Part shown: positions 28,813 to 37,124 of the stretch, one piece after another
Layout of the letters: the number at the start of each line of letters is the position of its first letter
Numbering within the stretch: position 1 is the stretch's first letter
NCBI RefSeq assembly: GCF_018327685.1
Contig: NZ_BNEL01000003.1
Location: forward strand, 682,001-746,000
DNA: 64,000 nucleotides
Source: Streptomyces sp. TS71-3
GTDB taxonomy: Bacteria; Actinomycetota; Actinomycetes; Streptomycetales; Streptomycetaceae
Direction of reading: 5' to 3'
Notes under the pieces: model-generated
Told to the model about the DNA's origin: nothing
Databases searched by the model: none
The model's input: the letters and a program-made list of their open reading frames with translations, nothing else
Translations under genes and position numbers: made by a program

Positions 28813-29142
28813 GTGGCGCAGCGTGTTGTGGTCACCCTCTACGACGACATTGACGGAGGGGAAGCGGTGGAAACCATCGCCTTCGGCCTGGACGGCAAGT
28901 CGTACGAGATCGACCTCAATCCAGCCAATGCCAAGAAACTGCGTAAGGCCCTGGCCCCGTACATGCACGCCGGCCGCAAGGCCGCACGGGCCGCGAAGCA
29001 CCCGGCCAAGGTGCTGAAGTACACCTCGCTGACCGCGGACCCCGCGGCCGTCCGCGCCTGGGCCCGCTCGCACCGGATGGAGGTTCCGCCGCGCGGGCGG
29101 ATCCCCAAGAAGGTGTACGAGGCGTTCGAGGCGGCGAATTAG
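28813..29142 (+). CDS. Lsr2-like nucleoid-associated protein
   Basis: A 109-residue Lsr2/H-NS-functional homologue. The N-terminal dimerisation domain starts AQRVVVTLYDDIDGG and includes AFGLDGKSYEIDL. The C-terminal DNA-binding domain holds the AT-hook-like RGRIP near residue 95, which inserts in the minor groove of AT-rich DNA. Streptomyces usually has two paralogues, Lsr2 and LsrL; this purine-cluster copy is probably the second. Such proteins silence horizontally acquired and biosynthetic genes. GTG 28813 follows GAAGGGA. Confidence 0.9.
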   Translation: MAQRVVVTLYDDIDGGEAVETIAFGLDGKSYEIDLNPANAKKLRKALAPYMHAGRKAARAAKHPAKVLKYTSLTADPAAVRAWARSHRMEVPPRGRIPKKVYEAFEAAN

Positions 29143-29695
29143 TCCGGAGGGTCCGTTCCCGGTGGCCCGCTCCGCGGTGCCCGGCGGTCCCCCGCGATCC
29201 CCGGTCGTCCGCCCACTCTGACCGCCCTGCGGTCCCTGGTGGGCCTCTGCGGCGTCCGGCGCGAGCGGGTGCCGGCGGTTGCCGGCGGGCATTGCGGAGG
29301 TCGGCGGGCGTTGTCGAGTGCCGGTACGCGTACGCGGGTGTGTGCTGCGGCCTGATCGATGCCGCTGGGGCCGATCGGCGCGGGCCGTGCGGCGCGTGTG
29401 GTGCGGGCCGTGCGGTGCGGCCTGTGCGGCCTGTGCGGTGTGGTCGCACCGCGCGGTCCGCGCGGTGCGCGACGAGTCGTCGGGGAACCGGCCGTGCCCG
29501 GATCGTCGCCCGCCCGGCGTACGAACTCGGTTGCCGCGTACGCCCGGTGGCCCGCGGTCCGGCGGCCTGGGCAGCCGGGCAATCGAGCGTCTACCGGCTC
29601 GACTTGCGCAGCACCCCGGCTGATCAGTTAGAGTCTGGGCACACCGAGGGCGAGCCCGGGGCCGGAAGGCCAGGGCGTTTTCCTCGGAGTGTCTT
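29143..29695. other. Intergenic region before the glycine tRNA cluster
   Basis: About 550 bp, extremely G-rich on the plus strand with many GTGCGG/GGCCGTGC near-repeats at 29385-29460. No gene is supported. The less GC-rich end (29600-29690) probably carries the tRNA promoter. Confidence 0.45.
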
Positions 29696-29767
29696 GCGGG
29701 TGTAGTTCAGTAGTAGAACACCCCCTTTCCAAGGGGGAGGCGCAGTGTGCAATTCCTGTCACCCGCT
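29696..29767 (+). tRNA. tRNA-Gly (TCC) with degenerate T-arm
   Basis: Acceptor GCGGGTG/CACCCGC, D-arm GTTC/GAAC, anticodon arm CCCCC-TTTCCAA-GGGGG (anticodon TCC) and discriminator T are all sound. The T-arm is not: the stem strands CAGTG and CCTGT pair at only one or two positions, and the loop reads TGCAATT, so the universal GTTC is GTGC. In the D-loop (AGTAGTA) one of the invariant GG pair is A. Both changes weaken D-loop/T-loop contact and EF-Tu binding. This matches known staphylococcal peptidoglycan-dedicated tRNA-Gly species; that role here is inference. Confidence 0.85.
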
Positions 29768-29786
29768 CTGCATCTCTACCAAGTAC

Positions 29787-29811
29787 TCCGGATGGTCGGC
29801 GACCATCCGGA
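29787..29811 (+). terminator. Hairpin downstream of tRNA-Gly(TCC)
   Basis: A perfect 11-bp stem TCCGGATGGTC / GACCATCCGGA with a 3-base loop, 20 bp after the tRNA. There is no U-tract, so it may be a processing signal or a weak terminator. Confidence 0.5.
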
Positions 29812-29865
29812 CGAATCAGGTAGGCTGATGCCTGCACCGACCGGTGAGAGCCGGTCGGAGGCAAT

Positions 29866-29938
29866 GCGGACGTAGCTCAGTTGGTAGAGCGCAACCTTGC
29901 CAAGGTTGAGGTCGCGAGTTCGAGCCTCGTCGTCCGCT
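29866..29938 (+). tRNA. tRNA-Gly (GCC), copy 1
   Basis: Canonical 73-nt tRNA: acceptor GCGGACG/CGTCCGC, anticodon loop TTGCCAA, T-arm GCGAGTTCGAGCCTCGT-like with normal GTTCGA. It contrasts with the degenerate glycine tRNA just upstream. Confidence 0.96.
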
Positions 29939-29943
29939 CGGTC

Positions 29944-29977
29944 GAAACCCCGGTCCCGATGGGCCGGGGTTTCTTCG
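29944..29977 (+). terminator. Terminator of tRNA-Gly copy 1
   Basis: Stem GAAACCCCGG / CCGGGGTTTC followed by TTCG, 5 bp after the tRNA. Confidence 0.85.
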
Positions 29978-30372
29978 TGCGCACGCGTGCGCATACGCGC
30001 GCACGCACGCGGATGGCGAAGGCCGGTGAATGCGAGGCCGGCGCCGAGCAACGCGTGAGGCGCGCCTGTGGACGGGGCACCTGTGGACAGGCACGAGCGC
30101 CGAGAACCTGATGACCGTGGCACGAGCGCCGACAATCCGATGACGGTGGCACGGGCGTTGATGGTCCTGTGATCGATGTCACGGACGTGCGCGGCGGCTA
30201 CGGCGGTCCAGGATCGGGGCCGAGAACCGGCATTCCGCTGCCCGTCCCGCCCCGGTGCGGGGTTGGGTATAGTGACCTGGCCGCAGTGCTCCTGATCCGG
30301 ACACGGGCGCCGACGGGCCGGTGACCGGTCCCGTGGCGGGCGCGCGCGGCGCGTACGACCCAGCGGTCGTGT
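29978..30372. other. Spacer between the two tRNA-Gly(GCC) copies
   Basis: About 395 bp without a gene. An imperfect tandem repeat of about 34 bp built on TGACCGTGGCACGAGCGCCG runs over 30090-30160, and an alternating GCGCACGC tract lies at 29980-30010. The region just before 30373 should hold a tRNA promoter. Confidence 0.45.
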
Positions 30373-30445
30373 GCGGACGTAGCTCAGTTGGTAGAGCGCA
30401 ACCTTGCCAAGGTTGAGGTCGCGAGTTCGAGCCTCGTCGTCCGCT
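30373..30445 (+). tRNA. tRNA-Gly (GCC), copy 2
   Basis: Identical in sequence to 29866-29938, canonical cloverleaf with anticodon GCC. Confidence 0.96.
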
Positions 30446-30453
30446 CCACACAG

Positions 30454-30484
30454 AGCCCCCGGTGGCCAGGCCCCCGGGGGCTTG
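30454..30484 (+). terminator. Terminator of tRNA-Gly copy 2
   Basis: Stem AGCCCCCGG / CCGGGGGCT starting 9 bp after the tRNA; the U-tract is short. Confidence 0.7.
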
Positions 30485-30596
30485 CGCGTGCCCGACTCCG
30501 GCGCCTCGCGGCCGGCGGGTGCCGGGACTGGCAGATACCGGCACGAACAGATACCGGTACGGGCGGATGCCGGTAGAGGCAGGTGCCGATACCGGC

Positions 30597-31496
30597 TCAG
30601 TCCCAGGACGTGCCGGTCAACCGCTCGTACGCCTCCGCGTACTTCGCCCGCGTCGCCGCGACCACGTGCTCCGGAAGCTCGGGCGGCGGCTGCTCGGCCG
30701 TCCGGTCCCAGCCGGAGTCGGGGGACGTCAGCCAGTCCCGTACGAACTGCTTGTCGTACGACGGCTGGGGCCGGCCGGGCTGCCACTGGTCCGCGGGCCA
30801 GAAGCGGGAGGAGTCCGGCGTCAGCACCTCGTCCGCGAGGACCAGCGTGTCCCCGTCGAAGCCGAACTCGAACTTGGTGTCCGCCAGGATGATCCCCCGG
30901 TCCCGCGCGATGTCCCGGGCCCGGCTGTACACCGCGAGCGTGGCCTGCCGGAGTTCGGCGGCGACGTCCGCGCCCACCTTGCGGGCCACTTCCTCGTACG
31001 ACACGTTCTCGTCGTGCTCGCCGACGTCCGCCTTTGTGGCGGGCGTGAAGATGGGCGCGGGCAGTTCCGAGCCGTCCACCAGGCCCTCGGGCAGCGCCAG
31101 GCCGCAGACGGTCCTGGTCTGCCGGTACTCGGCCAGGCCCGAGCCCGTCAGGTAGCCGCGTGCCACGCACTCCACCGGCACCATCGCGAGGGACTTGCAG
31201 ACCAGGGTCCGCCCCTCCCAGCCGGCCGGGGCGCCCGCGGGCAGGTCGGTGCTCAGCACGTGGTCGGGGACGAGGTCCGCGAACTTGTCGAACCACCACA
31301 GCGAGAGCCGGGTGAGGATCCGGCCCTTGTCCGGGATCTCCGTGGGCAGCACCCAGTCGAATGCGGAGATGCGGTCGCTGGCCACCATCACCAGGTCGCC
31401 CGCCACGTTCCGGTACAGATCGCGCACCTTTCCGGTGTGCAGATGCACCAGCCCCGGAATCTGCATCGGCTGCGGCTTGTCGACGAATCCGGACAC
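30597..31496 (-). CDS. purC: Phosphoribosylaminoimidazole-succinocarboxamide synthase (SAICAR synthetase)
   Basis: PurC joins CAIR and aspartate (ATP-dependent), step eight of purine synthesis. The 299-residue protein is of the long, yeast/actinobacterial type, with GKVRDLYRNVAGDLVMVASDRISAFDWVLPTEI in pieces, VECVARGYLTGSG, and IILADTKFEFGF. GTG 31496 (SGFVDKPQP) is preceded by GGGGAGGAACC. It is convergent to the tRNA-Gly cluster. Confidence 0.96.
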   Translation of the reverse strand: MSGFVDKPQPMQIPGLVHLHTGKVRDLYRNVAGDLVMVASDRISAFDWVLPTEIPDKGRILTRLSLWWFDKFADLVPDHVLSTDLPAGAPAGWEGRTLVCKSLAMVPVECVARGYLTGSGLAEYRQTRTVCGLALPEGLVDGSELPAPIFTPATKADVGEHDENVSYEEVARKVGADVAAELRQATLAVYSRARDIARDRGIILADTKFEFGFDGDTLVLADEVLTPDSSRFWPADQWQPGRPQPSYDKQFVRDWLTSPDSGWDRTAEQPPPELPEHVVAATRAKYAEAYERLTGTSWD

Positions 31497-31705
31497 GGTT
31501 CCTCCCCGAGGTTCTGTCCCAGTGCGACCAATTCTCCCGTATCGCACAAGCGGAATGCGGTGCGGGGGCCCCGGCGGTGCGATTTCCCGGCCGGTCAGAG
31601 CCCCGGCGCGCCGTCCCCCGCGTACCCCGCGCATGCGCCGTGAGTCCCGCGGGCGGTCTCGTCGACGGCCCCGGGTGACCGCCCCGGGCCCGCTCGCCCC
31701 ACTGC

Positions 31706-33199
31706 TCAGTCCCGTTTGCAGATCCGATCGAGCAGGTTGGCCGTGGCCCGCTGCACGCGGGTGTCGACGTGGCCGGGGCGGTCCAGGGCGGGGGACCAGG
31801 CGAAGGTGCCGGAGGCGAAGACGAGCGCGCCGGACGGAGCCCGGTACAGGGACGTCTCCTGGTGGCGCCCGTTGCCTTCGGTGTCGAGGTAGGGGGAGTG
31901 GGCGAGCAGGATACGGCGCTGGTGGTCGGGCAGTGGCGCGCGAGGGAAGTAACGATCAGCCTCACCGGCGACGAGACCCGCCAGTTCGTCTCCCTCCTCG
32001 GCGCCGGTCGCCTCCCAGAGCCAGTGGTGGCCGTTGCGGACGATCAGCGGGTACGGCTCCGGGACGCGGCCCGCGTACTGGATGCCGAGCAGTTCCTGCT
32101 CGGGGCGGTCGATCTCCCGCCAGAGCGCGGGCCGGCCGGGGCCGCGGTTCTTCCGGCAGATCAGCAGCCGGTCGGGGGCCCCGGACGGGGAGGGGGCCAG
32201 CTCGACCTGCCAGTACATGGTGTTGGCGGACAGGAACACCAGCGACGTGCCGTGGTCGCGGGCGCGCTCGACGGCCCGGCGCATCGGCACGGACCAGTAC
32301 TCGTCGTGTCCGGCGAACACCAGGCCCCGGTAGCGGCGGATGTCGACGCGGCCGGCGTGCAGGTCGCGGGTGTCGGCGTAGGCGAGGTCGTAGCCGTACC
32401 GCTCGGCCCAGCGGATGAAGTCGTACGAGTGGCCGACGTGCAGCGGCAGGCCGGCGCCCGCGTACGGCCGGTCGAAGGAGACCGTGACGGCCGCGTCCTT
32501 CTCGCCGAGCAGCCGGCCGTGCTCGTCCCAGGCGTGGTAGAGGCTGGCGCCGGTGTGGCCGTCCTCCGGGTAGAGGTTGTACGCCTGCCAGGTGATGTCC
32601 GGGAGGACCAGCAGCAGATCGGCCTCGCGGTTGTCGCGAACGGTGAACGGGACGTGCGAGCGGTAGCCGTCCGCGGTGGTGAGGACCGCCACGTACGCGC
32701 CGACGTTCCAGTAACTGGGGATCTGCAGGCGCCAGGAGAGCCACCAGTGGTGGCAGGAGACCGTGCGGTCGGCGGTGAGCGGCGCGGGCTGGACGATGCC
32801 GCAGATCCGCGGGCTGTTCGTGATCTTGGACGCGCCGTCGCCCGCGTAGTGCCCGATGCGGTAGACGTCCACGCTGAACTGCTGCGGCGGGTCGACGGTG
32901 ACGTGGAAGTCGATCGCCTCCCCCGGCGCGGCCGCGCCCGGCGAGACGAAGCCCTTGATCTGGCGGTGCACGTCGTCGGCGGTGCGCAGGCCCGTCGCGG
33001 GGCGCTGGTGGGGGATCCCTGCGGCGCCCGGAGCCGGGGCGTGGTCGACGTACCAGGGGACGACGTGGCCGGTGTCGTCGAAGTAGCTCTCGCTGCCGCG
33101 CAGCCATGGCAGGGGCCCCTGGCCGAAGGGATCGGACACCGCATGCGCCAGCGCGCCCGACTCCCAGCGGCGGATCCGCCTCAACCCTTCCGTGCCCAC
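31706..33199 (-). CDS. N,N-dimethylformamidase large-subunit-like protein
   Basis: A 497-residue soluble protein resembling the C-terminal, glutaminase-like part of the N,N-dimethylformamidase large subunit: SVDVYRIGHYAGDGA, FTVRDNREADLLLVLPDITW, VFAGHDEYWSVPMRRAVE and FLSANTMYWQVEL. This family is common in Streptomyces near purC, and DMF is unlikely to be its natural substrate. No small-subunit gene is present. GTG 33199 has a GGGGAG site. Substrate unknown. Confidence 0.8.
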   Translation of the reverse strand: MGTEGLRRIRRWESGALAHAVSDPFGQGPLPWLRGSESYFDDTGHVVPWYVDHAPAPGAAGIPHQRPATGLRTADDVHRQIKGFVSPGAAAPGEAIDFHVTVDPPQQFSVDVYRIGHYAGDGASKITNSPRICGIVQPAPLTADRTVSCHHWWLSWRLQIPSYWNVGAYVAVLTTADGYRSHVPFTVRDNREADLLLVLPDITWQAYNLYPEDGHTGASLYHAWDEHGRLLGEKDAAVTVSFDRPYAGAGLPLHVGHSYDFIRWAERYGYDLAYADTRDLHAGRVDIRRYRGLVFAGHDEYWSVPMRRAVERARDHGTSLVFLSANTMYWQVELAPSPSGAPDRLLICRKNRGPGRPALWREIDRPEQELLGIQYAGRVPEPYPLIVRNGHHWLWEATGAEEGDELAGLVAGEADRYFPRAPLPDHQRRILLAHSPYLDTEGNGRHQETSLYRAPSGALVFASGTFAWSPALDRPGHVDTRVQRATANLLDRICKRD

Positions 33200-33353
33200 C
33201 GTGCTCCCCTCCCTGCACACCCAGGCCCCGCCCCACGCCCACCCGGTGCGCGGCCCGGACCTCAGCACATCACACTACGCAGACAATCGCTCACGGTTCG
33301 TCGCGATCGGGGGCGACAAGAACCTCTTTCCGTACGGTTGACGTTATTGACCG

Positions 33354-36257
33354 CTAAACGAGGCGTACCGGCTTTTCGGGATGGACACCGATTCGAGTGA
33401 GCCAACCGCGCAATGGTTCGGGATCGCCGTCCTCGATCAGGCTCAGCACCCGGGGGGCGAGGTCGACGGCGCGGACCCCGCCGACCAGCAGGGCGGGGCC
33501 GTCGAGCCAGTCGAGGCCGGGGGTGGCGCCGGCGGTGTCCACGGCGGCGCAGCAGACCATGGCGGTGACGTGGTCCGCGAGGAGTTCCCGGGCGGTGCGG
33601 GGCGGTTGCATGGGGAAGAGGGGGAGCGCGCCGTCGTCCCAGAGCGCCTCGTCGGGGCGGCGCTGTTCGGACGCGCCCGGTGTTTCCGGGTGTTCTTCCA
33701 GGTGGGCGGCTTCTTCGCGGTCCAGCTCGGCGCTGAGTTCCGCGGCGAGCGCGGCGCCCCGGTGCTCGTGGGCGCCCCGGGTCCGGGGGGTGTGGGGGGC
33801 GGCGGCCGAGGGGGCTTGGGCGGGGCGGCCGGTGCCAGTGCCGGTGCTGTGGCTGGTGGCGGTGCTCATTCCGATGCCGGTGCTTTGGCCGGTGCCGGTG
33901 CCGGTGCCGGCGTCCGTGTCGCGATTCGTGCGGGTGGGGGTGCCTGTGCTGCCGGCGGTGCTGCCGGGGTCGGCGACGCCGCCGTCCCGGCCGGTGTGCG
34001 GGGGCGAGTCGGCTTCGTCTCCGTCGTGGGCCGCTCCGTCGCCTTCCTGAGAGGTGTGGTGGCGGGAGAGCGCGGTGGGGGCGGGCGATGCCGGGCGAGC
34101 GCCGGGCGCGTTGAAGCTTTCGCGGGCGTACCGGCGGCCTGCGGGGTCGGCTTCTGCGGGTCTGTCCGGAGCGTCGGGTCCGTCCAAGTCCTCGGGGGTC
34201 GCCGGGTCGTGGGCGCGGACGGTGCCGGGAACGGAGTCGGGGCCGTGGTTGGGCTCAGGGTCGAGGTCGAGGTCGGAGGTTCCGGGTCTCACTTCGGAGG
34301 GGTCCGGGGCTTCGGAGGTCTCGGCTCCGGTGGGTTCGCCTCCGGTGGACTCCGGGGCCGGGGCTCCCGGGAGCCCCGCGGCTCCCTCGGCTTCCCGGGT
34401 CTGCCGTGCCGGGCCGCCCTGTTCCACGGCATCCGCGCCTCCGGAGCCCCGGGCCGGATCCGGCATCGGCTCGGGGAGCCGTTCGGGAAGGGACTCGGGA
34501 TCGGGAAGAGAACCGGGATCGGAGAGGGACCCGGGATCAGGAAGGGACCCGGGACCGGGAAGGGACTGGGGATCGGGGAGGGATTCGGGGAACTGTTCGG
34601 GAAGCGTGGTCACCGAAAGGTGGGCCATCACGCGCGCCAGGCTCGCTCCCGGCGGATCGGCGCCCCCGCCGTGCGCGGCGCCCGCGGGCCGGCGCACCCC
34701 CAGGACGTCGAGCACGCGCTGCAACCGGGCGGCGTCCGCGCGCCATTTGCGGTCGACGACCTCCGCCGGGTACTGCTGCCAGTCGACGGGCACCCAGTCG
34801 GGGCCGGGCTCGGCCGGGCCGCCGTGGAACAGCCGCGCCGCGAGCAGGGACGTCGCCTCGTCGACGAGGCCCGGCTCCTCCAGCAGATCGCACGCGGGGC
34901 GCTCTCCGAGCCGTGACGCGAACCCTTCGGCGAGCCGGTCGCGGCGCGACAGCTCCGTGAGGGCGGCCACCACGCCGGCGTCCAGCCGGGACGGCCACCG
35001 GCCCATCCGCCACGCGGGCAGCGCCACCCGGGTCAGCAGCCGGTCCCACCCGGCGTACGCCAGGCCGACCTGCTCCTGGGCGACGATCCGCAGGCCGTAG
35101 TCCACAGCCTGTGCACGCTCGGCGGCGGCAGCGGCCACGCCGCGCTCCATCTCGGCGGCGAGGTCGCGGCACATCCCCAGCAGCGTCCGGGCGACCCAGC
35201 CGGCGCACCGCAGCGCGGCGGCGGGCAGCGGGCCGCGCCCCGGAGCGGCGGCCACCGCGACGGCCGCGTCGAGCCCGCGGACGAAGCGCCTGGCCGCGGC
35301 TATGTCCGGGTGCGCGGAGGGGCCCGTGCCCGCGACGACGGGGGCGAGCAGCGCGCGTAGCTCGGCGACCCGCATCCACCAGAGGAAGGGCGAGCCGATG
35401 ACCAGTACCGGGGCGGCCGTGGGGCGCTTCGCGCGCGCGGGCCTGCCCGGCCGGTCGCGCCGGCCTGTTCCGTAGGGCGCTCCGGACCCGGTGGCCCCGT
35501 CGGCGTTCCCGATCCGCGCCGCACCCTCACCCGCCGCGCCCGGGTGGCCGGGGCGGGATGCTCCGCCGGGGCGGCCCAGCACCGGGAGCGTGTCGGCGGC
35601 CGGTCCGGCTGCCTCGGCGCCCCGGCGGCTCGCCCCCGGCATGGGGCGCTCGGCGCGTTCGTCCACGCGGGCGCCGGGGTCCACGCGCAGGCCGACGTCG
35701 ACCCGCCTGCCGGAGCCCGTCCGCCCGGCCTGGTCCGCCGGGTCGTCCGTGTCCGCCCTCGTGCGGGAGTCGGGTCCGCGGGAGTCCGATCCGCGGGAGT
35801 CCGGTCGGGTGCCGGTGTCCGCGGGCGGGGGCTGCTCGTCGTGCGCCGGGTGTGTGCGGTCCTCCAGCCAGCTGTCGCAGTCGGGGGTGAGCGCTATGGC
35901 CGAGGGTGCGGGCACCTCCAGGCGGTCGGCGAGGTCACGGACCAGCCGGTAGAGGTCGGGCGCCGCGGACTCCGGGATGGTCACCGTGGGGCTGACGGCG
36001 GGGCGGGAGCGGGTCACCACCAGGCCGAAGAAGACCGCGGCGACCAGCACCAGGACCGCAAGGGCCGTGACCGCCCAGCGCACGGCGCCCCAGGCGGGCC
36101 CGGTGAACTGGCCGGTGGCGACGCCGGCCTGCAGGACCACGGCCACGCCCGCGGGAAGCAGCGCGAGAGCGAGGGCCCTGCCGCGGATCCGCAGCACGGC
36201 GAGCGCCCGCGCACGGGCGGCCCGCACTCCTGCCTCGACCGGCATTCCGGACACCAT
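33354..36257 (-). CDS. Large membrane protein with degenerate M48-like peptidase domain
   Basis: A 967-residue protein. Two transmembrane helices (about 26-47 and 58-80) precede PDLYRLVRDLADRLEVPAP, which looks like the N-terminal strand/helix of M48 (HtpX-type) zinc peptidases. Where M48 enzymes have LRAVLAHELGH, this protein reads VAELRALLAPVVAG (about 297-310), so the zinc-binding HExxH is gone. Two long disordered segments interrupt it: residues about 130-285 and about 555-880, the latter including a PDPGSL-type hexapeptide repeat. The C-terminus is again structured. Probably a pseudo-enzyme or scaffold; function unknown. Confidence 0.75.
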   Translation of the reverse strand: MVSGMPVEAGVRAARARALAVLRIRGRALALALLPAGVAVVLQAGVATGQFTGPAWGAVRWAVTALAVLVLVAAVFFGLVVTRSRPAVSPTVTIPESAAPDLYRLVRDLADRLEVPAPSAIALTPDCDSWLEDRTHPAHDEQPPPADTGTRPDSRGSDSRGPDSRTRADTDDPADQAGRTGSGRRVDVGLRVDPGARVDERAERPMPGASRRGAEAAGPAADTLPVLGRPGGASRPGHPGAAGEGAARIGNADGATGSGAPYGTGRRDRPGRPARAKRPTAAPVLVIGSPFLWWMRVAELRALLAPVVAGTGPSAHPDIAAARRFVRGLDAAVAVAAAPGRGPLPAAALRCAGWVARTLLGMCRDLAAEMERGVAAAAAERAQAVDYGLRIVAQEQVGLAYAGWDRLLTRVALPAWRMGRWPSRLDAGVVAALTELSRRDRLAEGFASRLGERPACDLLEEPGLVDEATSLLAARLFHGGPAEPGPDWVPVDWQQYPAEVVDRKWRADAARLQRVLDVLGVRRPAGAAHGGGADPPGASLARVMAHLSVTTLPEQFPESLPDPQSLPGPGSLPDPGSLSDPGSLPDPESLPERLPEPMPDPARGSGGADAVEQGGPARQTREAEGAAGLPGAPAPESTGGEPTGAETSEAPDPSEVRPGTSDLDLDPEPNHGPDSVPGTVRAHDPATPEDLDGPDAPDRPAEADPAGRRYARESFNAPGARPASPAPTALSRHHTSQEGDGAAHDGDEADSPPHTGRDGGVADPGSTAGSTGTPTRTNRDTDAGTGTGTGQSTGIGMSTATSHSTGTGTGRPAQAPSAAAPHTPRTRGAHEHRGAALAAELSAELDREEAAHLEEHPETPGASEQRRPDEALWDDGALPLFPMQPPRTARELLADHVTAMVCCAAVDTAGATPGLDWLDGPALLVGGVRAVDLAPRVLSLIEDGDPEPLRGWLTRIGVHPEKPVRLV

Positions 36258-37124
36258 CGGCTCTCACCCCCTTCCGCACCGCCCGTCCGGCGTGCGCTGA
36301 CCCAGCCACCGCGGACGAGCACCCTTGGCACTGCTCATTCCCCCACTGTGGCACCCGGTCGCGACATCGCAATGCCGCAGAGCCAAGTGCCCGAACGCCT
36401 GCGGGGCACCCTAGTTGGGGCTCAGAGCCACGTCAGCGGGATGGTTGGCCGGTCACTCGATGGAATGGCTTTGGGCAAAGCCGGATGACGTAGGGGCCGC
36501 CGATCGGGCAAGGGTTCGGTGGGGCGCACAACGGTTCCCGCAGCGGGGCTCGTGCGGCTGGCGGCTGTGGTGGCGGGTGGCTCCGGCGGCGGCAACTTTG
36601 GCGCTGGGCGCCTCCGGTGCTGGCGGCTTCGGGGGGCAGCTGCATCTGCGGGGCGGCTTAGGTGCTGATGGCTTCGGTGCTGGTGGCTTGCGTGCCGGGC
36701 GGGTGTGGTCCGGCCGGCAGGCGTACTCGGCAGCCGTACTCGGCAGCCGTAGTCTGCGGTCGTAGCCGGGAGGCGGTGGGGTCTCCGGCGTGCCGGTTCC
36801 ACCTAGGCCGGGCGGGCAGGGACCCCGGATGCTGTACGCGGCAGGCCCCTGCCGTTCTTCGGTAGGCGCACCCCAGGGCCGTGCGCCCGCTCGCAGCACC
36901 CGTTCGCTTGCTCGCGCCCCCGGCTCGGACGACGTCCGGCGCGCCTTTACCGGGGCCCGGTGCCCCCGTCACCCGCGCCTCTCCGCCTCCAGCCGCCTGT
37001 ACCACCCCGGCGCGCCCGCACTACCGTCCCGAAAGAGCGTCCCGCCAGGAGGCGGAACGGCGCACGCGGCGGGAGGCGCAACCGCGCAGGCGGCAGCGAC
37101 CGGGCAGACCCCCGCCCGTGGCGG
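36258..37124. other. Long intergenic region upstream of the pseudo-peptidase gene
   Basis: About 870 bp between the start of the membrane-protein gene and the purD stop. The several open frames have unnatural Arg/Pro/His-rich or Cys-rich translations, so no gene is supported. Short direct repeats occur: GTACTCGGCAGCC twice at about 36721-36749, and GGTGCTG(A/G)TGGCTT at about 36660-36690. The region just upstream of 36257 (ending in GGGGTGAGAGCCG) should contain a promoter. Confidence 0.5.

Noticed and set aside
30060-30110. DnaA-box-like TGTGGACAGG motifs suggesting an origin
   Set aside because: Only two weak matches, no cluster, and no dnaA or dnaN nearby.
36422-36802. 126-codon frame upstream of the pseudo-peptidase gene
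   Set aside because: The product is a His/Pro/Arg-rich jumble generated by repeats; no ribosome site and no recognisable family.
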